In this document: in pieces, positions 1-5,095 of the stretch | Position numbering within the stretch: position 1 is the first letter of the stretch | How the letters are laid out: the number at the start of each line of letters is the position of its first letter | The notes under the pieces: model-generated | Seen by the model: only the letters and a program-made list of their open reading frames with translations | Database searches by the model: none | Told to the model about the DNA's origin: nothing | Position numbers and translations under genes: made by a program | NCBI GenBank assembly: GCA_027294185.1 | Contig: JAPUME010000329.1 | Location: forward strand, 1-5,907 | Origin: Acidobacteriota bacterium | GTDB lineage: Bacteria > Acidobacteriota > Terriglobia > UBA7540 > JAPUME01 | Direction of reading: 5' to 3' | DNA length: 5,907 nt

Positions 1-1
1 T

Positions 2-145
2 GCCAACCCGTATGGCAGCGAAGGAATCTCAAATGACACTTGCGCTGCCGCTGCGGTGATGGTGGCGCTGGCAGCGGCGGGGTTCGTTCCCTGGGCCAAC
101 TGGGTCGACCGGCACCGGGAATCGGGTCGCTCACCCTTGACCTAA
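2..145 (+). CDS. C-terminal 47 codons of an unidentified protein (5' end outside window)
   Basis: This frame is open from the left edge and ends in TAA at 143-145. Only the tail of the protein is visible. It begins with a Gly/Ser/Asn-rich turn (NPYGSEGISNDTC), continues as a roughly 15-residue Ala/Val/Leu helix (AAAAVMVALAAAGF), and ends in a Trp-containing polar stretch (PWANWVDRHRESGRS). Third codon positions are mostly C or G, as in the neighbouring genes. The composition looks like real protein. The opposite strand is also open here, but gives a Pro/Arg-rich peptide that looks like antisense. I do not recognise the family, and the helix is too short and too Ala-rich to call a membrane anchor. 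The gene converges on asnB with 7 bp between stop codons, so any terminator must lie inside the neighbouring coding sequence. The chance that it is a real gene end is moderate to good. No function is proposed. Confidence 0.55.
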   Translation, partial: ANPYGSEGISNDTCAAAAVMVALAAAGFVPWANWVDRHRESGRSPLT

Positions 146-152
146 CCTCGAG

Positions 153-2081
153 CTAACCGGCCGCTCCCCCGGAACCACGCACCCAGCGGTCGTGCCAAAT
201 CTGAAACATCAACAGGGCCCACAGGCCGCGGCGGTGATCGAAGCGTCGGCTCCAGTGTTCCTCAAGCAGCCGCTGAACCGCATCCGGGTCGAAGATGCCG
301 TCCCGCACCAGCTTCTCCCGAGCCAGGACGTTTTGCACCAGCGGCTTCAACTCTTCCCGCATCCAACGCCCCACCGGCACCGAAAACCCCCTCTTCTGCC
401 GGTAGATAATTTTTGAGGGAAGACGCCCCTCGAGCGCTTTCTTGAAAAGGTATTTCGTCTTGAGGCCGCGCATCTTGAATGCCATGGGCAGTCCCGCCGT
501 GAATTCCACCAGACGTTGATCCAGATACGGAGTGCGAAGCTCGAGCGAGCAGGCCATGCTGGCCCGGTCGAGCTTCATCAGCAGGTCGTCGCCCAGGTAC
601 ATGTGGTAGTCCATGTAGAGCAGGCTCGCCAGCGAATCTTCAAATGGAACCTCATCTATGAGGGCGTCGGCAGGTTTGAAAAGATCGCAGTTGCCGTGTT
701 GCTCCCGCGAATGGCGGGAGAAGAGTTGCTGCACAATGGCGGGAGAAAACGCACCGAGCCACGCATGGTGCCGGTGTGCGGGCCTGTCCTCCACATGGTC
801 GAAAAGTCGACGAATGTAAAGGCCCACGGGCACTGCCCCACCGGTCCCGGGCAGCCGCGCGATAACCCGCGCCAGGGCGCTCTTTCGCAGGACCTTCGGA
901 ATGCGCAGGAAGTATTCCGCCACGCGATGGCCGATATAAGTCGGGTAGCCCCCGAAGAGCTCGTCCCCGCCCTCGCCGCTCAAGGCGACCTTGACGTTCT
1001 CGCGCGCGAAACGCGAGATCAGATAAGTCGGGAGCATGGCCGGGTCCCCGAGCGGCTCATCCATGAAATCGCTGAGAAACCCCAACGCCTCTCGCAGTGA
1101 TTCCTCATCGGCCGTCACCACGTGGTGGCGTGTTTTGAAGGCCTGCGCAACCTGGCTCGCGTAACCCGCTTCGTTAAACGATGCTTCGGAGAATCCGATG
1201 GTGAAGCTCGTAACGTTTCCCGGCGTCAACTCGCTCATGTAAGCCACAAGAGCCGCGGAGTCCACCCCCCCGCTCAGGAAAACTCCCAGCGGCACGTCGC
1301 TCACCAGGCGTGACCGCACCGCCTCGACCAACCGAGTACGGAGCTCATCTCTGGCCTGTCCCTCGTCAAAAGCGCCAGGCGAGCGCGCCGAGGTATCGAG
1401 GAGGAATTTCTTGAGCTGCCAATAGGGTTCGACTCCTACCCCACTCCCATCAATGATCATCCGATGAGCGGCGGGGAGTTTCTTAATCGCCTCGAAAGCC
1501 GTGTCAGGAGAAGGTATATAGCCGTAGAGCAGAAACCGTTCCACGGCGGCGGGGTTGAGGGTTTTCGGTATTTGCGAACATTCAAGGAGGGCCTTGATCT
1601 CCGAGGCAAACAAAAGGGTCTTGCCGTTGCACCAGTAAAAAAGCGGCTTCTCTCCGGCCCGGTCCCGCGCCAGGAGCAGACGCTTGCGCCGCTCATCCCA
1701 CAGTGCCAGGGCAAACATGCCGTTCAGCTCCGTGAGGCAGTCCACTCCCTTCTCTTCGTAGAGATGCGCAATGACTTCGCCGTCTGAGCTGGTTTTGAAC
1801 CGATGGCCCCGGGCGATAAGCCCCTGCCGCAGCTCTCGGTAATTATAGATTTCTCCGTTGACCACCAGGGTGACCTCGCCCGATTCGTCCGACAACGGCT
1901 GGTCGCCGGTTTCGAGGTCGATGATGCTCAGACGCCGCATGGCCAGGGCGAGCCCGGGACGCGCAAATCTCCCCCGGCTGTCGGGACCCCGGTGTTCCAG
2001 GCGAGCCGACATGCGGTCCGCCAGGTCAGGTGATTCCAACGGGTGAAGCTCAAGGTTGAAGGCGCCGCAGATGCCGCACAT
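153..2081 (-). CDS. asnB: Asparagine synthase (glutamine-hydrolysing), AsnB family
   Basis: Cytoplasmic class-II glutamine amidotransferase of 642 residues. An N-terminal Ntn-type glutaminase domain (about 1-210) releases ammonia from glutamine. A C-terminal ATP-pyrophosphatase domain (about 240-620) activates a carboxylate as its acyl-adenylate and amidates it, classically converting aspartate to asparagine. Visible signatures are the MCGICG start, whose Cys2 becomes the N-terminal nucleophile after Met removal; HRGPD at 30-34; RLSIIDL at 50-56; NGEIYN at 75-80; SSDGEV at 98-103; the PP-loop SGGVDS at 270-275; and SGEGGDELFGGY at 368-379. All expected catalytic segments are present. The start is fixed by the nucleophile Cys, although no good Shine-Dalgarno sequence precedes it: the closest is AGGA, 11 nt upstream. 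It is longer than E. coli AsnB (about 554 residues) and close in size to the longer Bacillus-type and polysaccharide-cluster enzymes. It is the last gene of the minus-strand block, 29 bp after the ArnT-like gene. That setting allows either asparagine synthesis or amidation of a sugar acid in a surface glycan. The family call is very secure; the substrate is not. Confidence 0.96.
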   Translation of the reverse strand: MCGICGAFNLELHPLESPDLADRMSARLEHRGPDSRGRFARPGLALAMRRLSIIDLETGDQPLSDESGEVTLVVNGEIYNYRELRQGLIARGHRFKTSSDGEVIAHLYEEKGVDCLTELNGMFALALWDERRKRLLLARDRAGEKPLFYWCNGKTLLFASEIKALLECSQIPKTLNPAAVERFLLYGYIPSPDTAFEAIKKLPAAHRMIIDGSGVGVEPYWQLKKFLLDTSARSPGAFDEGQARDELRTRLVEAVRSRLVSDVPLGVFLSGGVDSAALVAYMSELTPGNVTSFTIGFSEASFNEAGYASQVAQAFKTRHHVVTADEESLREALGFLSDFMDEPLGDPAMLPTYLISRFARENVKVALSGEGGDELFGGYPTYIGHRVAEYFLRIPKVLRKSALARVIARLPGTGGAVPVGLYIRRLFDHVEDRPAHRHHAWLGAFSPAIVQQLFSRHSREQHGNCDLFKPADALIDEVPFEDSLASLLYMDYHMYLGDDLLMKLDRASMACSLELRTPYLDQRLVEFTAGLPMAFKMRGLKTKYLFKKALEGRLPSKIIYRQKRGFSVPVGRWMREELKPLVQNVLAREKLVRDGIFDPDAVQRLLEEHWSRRFDHRRGLWALLMFQIWHDRWVRGSGGAAG

Positions 2082-2098
2082 GAGAGGTGAGGTCCTGA

Positions 2099-2120
2099 AT
2101 CAGTTGTCCATCAGTTGTCC
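2099..2120. repeat. Perfect 11-bp tandem duplication over a stop codon
   Basis: The 11-mer ATCAGTTGTCC occurs twice back to back (2099-2109 and 2110-2120). Read on the minus strand, the upstream copy supplies the final Asp-Asn codons and the TGA stop of the ArnT-like gene. The second copy lies in the 29-bp gap before asnB. Because the unit is not a multiple of three, the second TGA falls in another frame. It probably arose by replication slippage. The first stop is intact, so protein length is unaffected, but the spacing to asnB is 11 bp longer than it would be without the copy. Confidence 0.9.
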
Positions 2121-3928
2121 GGCGGGGCGTCGGACCCCGCAGCTTGGGCGGGATTTGCAGGCGGTATGACCCAGACGGAATATTTCCAGTCTTGCCAGAG
2201 AGGTTCCGCGCGAGGAATCGTGTCAATCAGGGAAGATAGGTTCGCATTCAAAGTCAGCACCAGCACCCGACGCGAGTTGGCCTCCGCCACTCGCACCAGA
2301 TGTTCAGGGCTGAAAATCGTGGTCCCCGGTTCGTTAAGAAATTGTTTCACACGGGGGGAAATATAGTTGCTCCCCAGCTCGCTCGCATCGCTTGTCACCA
2401 GATTGACGGGCCGTCCGAGATAGAAACCCAGGCTGGGACGATAGCAATGGTAAGCGTAAAGCGGGCTTTCGGCCATCTCGCTGGAGAGGATTTTCTCCGC
2501 CAGCTCCTCACTCGACTGCGCCGCCAGGTGTGCCCGCAAAGGGCGGTAGCCGCGAACAATCACCAATGGCACGGCAAGAACCAGAAGCGCCAGTGTCACT
2601 CCGGGCCCATGCCGCCGCCAGGATGCGTGTCGTCCCAGCACACTGATTCCCACCAGCATAATCCCCCAGAAAAAAAGCGTCGGGCTCAACTCAGAGGCCA
2701 CTCTCGGTCCCATTTTTTCAATCAATCTCTCCTGGGATGGGCCAAGTCCAAGCTGAAGCCCCCAGGAGCTCAGGAATATCAGCAATCCCAATCCGAGCAG
2801 CGCCCAGAACCCGCGCGTCAGCCAGCGGGGAGGAGGCGCTCCTCCTTCGGCGCCGGGCCATCGATCCCAGAGCCGGGCGGCCAGCAGGCTCAATGGGGTA
2901 AAAGCCGGCAGGATGTAGCCCGGGAGCTTCGACCGCGAAATTGTGAAAAACACCAGAACCACCGCCGCCCAGCAGACCACGAATAAAAGGGCCCGGTTTT
3001 CCGGGTCCCTGAGTCGCCGCCACTCGCGCCACCTTCCCAGGTAACCGGTCAAAAGAAACAGGCTCCAGGGTAAGAATCCAAGCAGGAATACCGGGAGGTA
3101 GTAGTAAAGGGGTCCGCCGCGGCGGGCGCTGCCGGTCGTGAAGCGCAACAAGCTCTCATCCAAAAATGCGTAGCGGGGAAAGTCCGGATTCTGCAAGGAG
3201 GCGGCAAGAAACCACGGCAGTGCGGTCGCCAGGAAGGCGAGCAGCCCCGGTCCCCAGCGCAACCGCCCGAGATCCCTCCACCGGCCCGAAAGACCCAGAT
3301 AGGCAATGACCGTCAGCAGGGGAAGCAGGAATCCCACCGGCCCCTTGGTAATCGCCGCCAGTCCCATCGAGCCGAAAAAGAGCAGACTGAACCTGACCTT
3401 TTGGAACTCCGACTTCTCCAGTCCCCAGAAACCGAGGAGGGAAAGAGAGACGAGAAAGGTCAGGGTCATGTCGAAGATGACGATGCGCGAGAAGGCGATC
3501 ATAAAGGGTGTGGAGGCCAAAATCAGAGCCGTATTCACTCTCCCTACACCGACTCTCCGTGCCCACAACCAGGCCAGGAACACGGTACCCAGGGCCATCA
3601 AAGCCGAAGGCAGGCGCGCCGCCGCCGCCGTGAACCCCAACGCCTTGAAGCTTGTCGCCACCATCCAGAAAAAGAGCGCCGGCTTGTCGAGATAGGTCAG
3701 GCCGTTGTAGTGAGGAGTAATCCAGTCGTCCAGCTCGATCATTTCCCGCGCTACTTCCGCGTTCCGCCCTTCGTCCGGCTCGAAAAGCGGAAAATGTCCG
3801 AGCCCGGCGAAAAACAGCACCCCGGCAACGACAAAGACCAACAGCATTCCCCGGGTCCTTTGAGCCGTGGTTTGGGGGTCGGGAGGGAGAGTGTGATTCA
3901 CGGGGGATGGAAGTGCGGAGTCCTTCAA
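2111..3928 (-). CDS. ArnT/PMT-type polytopic membrane glycosyltransferase
   Basis: Inner-membrane GT-C glycosyltransferase of up to 605 residues, related to ArnT (GT83) and the PMT_2 group. Members take a sugar from a polyprenyl-phosphate donor and transfer it on the periplasmic side to lipid A, other glycans or proteins. Visible marks are EPDEGRNAEVAREM at 50-63 with the acidic Asp52-Glu53 pair of the first periplasmic loop; YLDKPALFFWM at 79-89 (compare the Lys-Pro-Pro motif of ArnT); Arg148/Asp153; TKGPVG at 194-199; DESLLRF at 257-263 followed by GGPLYYYLP at 271-279; and SRSKLPGYILP at 331-341. I count about 12-13 hydrophobic segments up to residue 458, then a soluble C-terminal domain of about 145 residues, as in ArnT. 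The longest frame starts at a TTG with no Shine-Dalgarno sequence, 7 bp after the GT2 stop. Met28 (start at 3847) has AAAGGA 8 nt upstream and sits just before the first membrane segment, so it may be the true start. The acceptor and the sugar are unknown; an aminoarabinose role is not shown. Confidence 0.9.
   Translation of the reverse strand: MKDSALPSPVNHTLPPDPQTTAQRTRGMLLVFVVAGVLFFAGLGHFPLFEPDEGRNAEVAREMIELDDWITPHYNGLTYLDKPALFFWMVATSFKALGFTAAAARLPSALMALGTVFLAWLWARRVGVGRVNTALILASTPFMIAFSRIVIFDMTLTFLVSLSLLGFWGLEKSEFQKVRFSLLFFGSMGLAAITKGPVGFLLPLLTVIAYLGLSGRWRDLGRLRWGPGLLAFLATALPWFLAASLQNPDFPRYAFLDESLLRFTTGSARRGGPLYYYLPVFLLGFLPWSLFLLTGYLGRWREWRRLRDPENRALLFVVCWAAVVLVFFTISRSKLPGYILPAFTPLSLLAARLWDRWPGAEGGAPPPRWLTRGFWALLGLGLLIFLSSWGLQLGLGPSQERLIEKMGPRVASELSPTLFFWGIMLVGISVLGRHASWRRHGPGVTLALLVLAVPLVIVRGYRPLRAHLAAQSSEELAEKILSSEMAESPLYAYHCYRPSLGFYLGRPVNLVTSDASELGSNYISPRVKQFLNEPGTTIFSPEHLVRVAEANSRRVLVLTLNANLSSLIDTIPRAEPLWQDWKYSVWVIPPANPAQAAGSDAPPDN
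3856..3861 (-). promoter_or_regulatory. Shine-Dalgarno AAAGGA favouring an internal start of the ArnT-like gene
   Basis: On the minus strand AAAGGA lies 8 nt before an ATG at 3845-3847, codon 28 of the longest frame. The outermost possible start (TTG, 3926-3928) has no recognisable site, and an in-frame TGA a few codons upstream rules out any earlier start. Use of the ATG would remove a Pro-rich hydrophilic stretch of 27 residues and leave an 88-bp gap after the GT2 gene. Confidence 0.45.
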
Positions 3929-3935
3929 GGTATGT

Positions 3936-4781
3936 TCAACGTTTCAGGATGGGAGCCTTCTCAGCATTCTTAACGTCATTCGCTGCCGATGAGCTTTCCT
4001 TATGGCGCAGTGGATTTTCAAATACATCCAGAATCGGGGCGATGGCGATGCGATTTCTCAACATCCAGCGGACCACCAGGGTGTCCCCCAGACCTTTCCA
4101 GATGCGGTTGCGGGCATTGTACTTCGTTTCGCCATGAATCCGGGGCAGATGGGAAACCCCTACCTCGGTGACGCGCCAGCCGCGCATCTTGAGCAGGGTT
4201 GGAAGAAATCGGTGAAGGCCGCGGTATAGTTCCAGTTCCGCCACACATTCGCGCCGGTAGGCTTTCAGCGTGCAGCCGGTGTCCACGACGTAGTCCCCCG
4301 TAACCCAGTTGCGGAAACCGTTTCCAATCTTCGAGGAGAGGCGGCGGAACCAGGTATCCTGCCGTCGGTGCCGGACGCCGCAGACCACGTCCCAGCGGTC
4401 GAGATGTTCGAGCAGGCGCGGGATGTCGGCCGGGTCGTTTTGCAGGTCCCCGTCCAGAGTCACCACTGCTTTTCCCCGCGCCAGCCGAAAGCCCGCGACC
4501 ATGGCATGAGTCTGGCCGTGATTCCTGCGCAAATGTCCGACTCGGAGCGTTGGGTCCACTTTCTGCGCGGCACGCAATGCTTCCAGCGTTCCGTCCGTGC
4601 TGCCGTCATCGACCACCAACACCTCATAGGAAAACGGACCGCCCCCCAGGGCGCGGTGAATAGCCCCCAGCAGGGGAGCGACGTTCTCCCGCTCGTTGAA
4701 AACCGGTATGACGACACTCAGGTCGAGCGCCAACTCGGGCCCTCCAGAATCGACAAATGGGGCTTGTTTGAACCCGGACAC
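3936..4781 (-). CDS. Family-2 glycosyltransferase, polyprenyl-phosphate sugar transferase (DPM1-like)
   Basis: Predicted cytoplasmic or membrane-associated GT-A enzyme of up to 281 residues. It resembles dolichol-phosphate mannose synthase and the catalytic part of ArnC/GtrB, which move a sugar from a nucleotide donor to a polyprenyl phosphate. Visible motifs are SVVIPVFNERENV at 22-34, VVDDGSTDGT at 56-65 (nucleotide-sugar binding), RRNHGQTHAM at 85-94, the metal-binding LDGDLQNDP at 109-117, DTGCTLKAYRR at 167-177, and RIHGETKYN at 214-222. The two C-terminal membrane helices of ArnC/GtrB are missing. The tail (about 227-281) has one short, amphipathic stretch and then a polar end, so this is the soluble DPM1-like form. 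It is the first gene of the block and stops 7 bp before the ArnT-like frame, which could use its lipid-linked product. The longest frame begins with GTG and no Shine-Dalgarno sequence. TTG at codon 17 (4731-4733) is preceded by GGAGGG and would start MALDLSVVIP, typical of the family. The sugar is not predictable. Confidence 0.92.
   Translation of the reverse strand: MSGFKQAPFVDSGGPELALDLSVVIPVFNERENVAPLLGAIHRALGGGPFSYEVLVVDDGSTDGTLEALRAAQKVDPTLRVGHLRRNHGQTHAMVAGFRLARGKAVVTLDGDLQNDPADIPRLLEHLDRWDVVCGVRHRRQDTWFRRLSSKIGNGFRNWVTGDYVVDTGCTLKAYRRECVAELELYRGLHRFLPTLLKMRGWRVTEVGVSHLPRIHGETKYNARNRIWKGLGDTLVVRWMLRNRIAIAPILDVFENPLRHKESSSAANDVKNAEKAPILKR
4740..4745 (-). promoter_or_regulatory. Shine-Dalgarno GGAGGG favouring an internal TTG start of the GT2 gene
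   Basis: GGAGGG on the minus strand is followed after 6 nt by TTG at 4731-4733, codon 17 of the longest frame. The 16 residues before it do not look like part of the GT-A fold, which begins at about residue 20. The outer GTG has no such site, which argues for the shorter protein, but TTG is a less common start codon. Confidence 0.45.
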
Positions 4782-4902
4782 AGTGCTTTATTCTAACACG
4801 AGAAGACGGGGCCACTTTTGGCTCCAGCGGGGTTTGGGGGGCCGACGATAATTTCCTCATTTAGGCATCCCTTAACCCATTTCCCGAATCCCACGAGAGG
4901 GA

Positions 4903-4908
4903 TATAAT
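4903..4908 (+). promoter_or_regulatory. Perfect -10 box (TATAAT), likely promoter of the BON gene
   Basis: TATAAT matches the sigma-70 consensus at all six positions. At 17-bp spacing the -35 candidate is TTTCCC (4880-4885), which matches TTGACA at only three positions, so the promoter may be weak or activator-dependent. Transcription would begin near 4915 and leave a leader of about 180 nt before the BON start codon, long enough to carry RNA structure. This is a single sequence match in GC-rich DNA. It is suggestive but untested. Confidence 0.5.
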
Positions 4909-4913
4909 CGTTA

Positions 4914-5047
4914 CTGAGATGCCCCGGCAGGAAACGAGGTCTCAGGGAAGACGGCCCGAATCGCCGAATGGGCGGCAGGTCCCCTCCGGTGCAGAAGACA
5001 GGCGCCAGACACCGCGAAGAAAAACCCGTTTGCCCGAGCCAGAGGGG
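4914..5047 (+). ncRNA. Possible structured leader RNA, two alternative pairings
   Basis: Just after the predicted transcription start, CTGAGA (4914-4919) can pair with TCTCAG (4940-4945) as a local hairpin. Alternatively AAACG-A-GGT (4932-4940) can pair over a long distance with ACC-CGTTT (5024-5031), extended outward by broken pairing that ends in CCCC (4922-4925) with GGGG (5044-5047). Both pairings use position 4940, so they exclude each other. Inside are GCCC/GGGC (4954-4957, 4970-4973), GGGA/TCCC (4945-4948, 4980-4983) and CGGTG/CACCG (4987-4991, 5010-5014). I looked for TPP, 6S, SRP and cyclic-di-GMP patterns and none fits. Pairings found by eye in GC-rich DNA are often chance, so this is only a candidate. 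Confidence 0.22.
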
Positions 5048-5052
5048 AATAG

Positions 5053-5087
5053 ATGAAAGATGAAAGATGAGAGGTGAGACGTGAAAG
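5053..5087 (+). repeat. Five tandem heptamers (consensus RTGARAS) before the BON gene
   Basis: The units are ATGAAAG, ATGAAAG, ATGAGAG, GTGAGAC and GTGAAAG in perfect 7-bp register. A decayed sixth unit, GTAAAAC, follows. The purine-rich units overlap the ribosome-binding region of the next gene and provide SD-like GAGAGG and AAAGG. Each unit also carries a start codon overlapping a TGA. I recall heptamer arrays of this kind in several bacterial phyla, where they give spurious peptides of the FTFHVS type on the reverse strand; this is memory, not a search. Confidence 0.85.
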
Positions 5088-5095
5088 GTAAAACA

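Larger units (their letters stand above)
4782..5095. other. Divergent intergenic region of 314 bp
   Basis: This gap separates the minus-strand glycosyltransferase operon from the plus-strand BON gene, so it should hold promoters for both. I see a perfect TATAAT facing right (4903-4908), a weaker TAGAAT facing left (4790-4795) without a convincing -35, a short hairpin at 4808-4825 (GGGGCCA and TGGCTCC around a CTTT loop, one G-T pair), possible leader pairing at 4914-5047, and heptamer repeats at 5053-5087. I find no protein-coding signal. An open minus-strand frame crossing this region continues as antisense through the BON gene and looks spurious. No tRNA or recognised riboswitch is visible. 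Confidence 0.7.

Noticed and set aside
1..136. Minus-strand frame from a GTG downstream of asnB
   Set aside because: The peptide is Pro/Arg-rich with no family likeness. The plus-strand reading of the same DNA looks more like protein.
516..1100. Open plus-strand frame of 194 codons inside asnB
   Set aside because: It is a shadow of asnB, whose catalytic motifs are intact on the other strand.
2300..2986. Open plus-strand frame of 228 codons opposite the ArnT-like C-terminus
   Set aside because: It is a Gln/Arg/Pro-rich shadow of the real gene with no motif.
3401..3973. Open plus-strand frame of 190 codons over the start of the ArnT-like gene
   Set aside because: Composition is rich in Arg, Gln, Glu, His and Pro with no recognisable fold; it is antisense to a well-supported membrane protein.
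4808..4825. Hairpin GGGGCCA/TGGCTCC as an intrinsic terminator
   Set aside because: No T-run follows on either strand and it lies upstream of both divergent genes. It might be an operator, but nothing supports that.
4828..4844. G-rich run as a G-quadruplex
   Set aside because: Only two G-tracts are present where four are needed.
4914..5050. Resemblance to TPP riboswitch (CTGAGATG) or 6S/SRP RNA
   Set aside because: Only a short string matches. The other conserved blocks of each class are missing.
5053..5087. Heptamer repeats as a CRISPR array
   Set aside because: Units are 7 bp and directly adjacent, with no spacers and no cas genes nearby.
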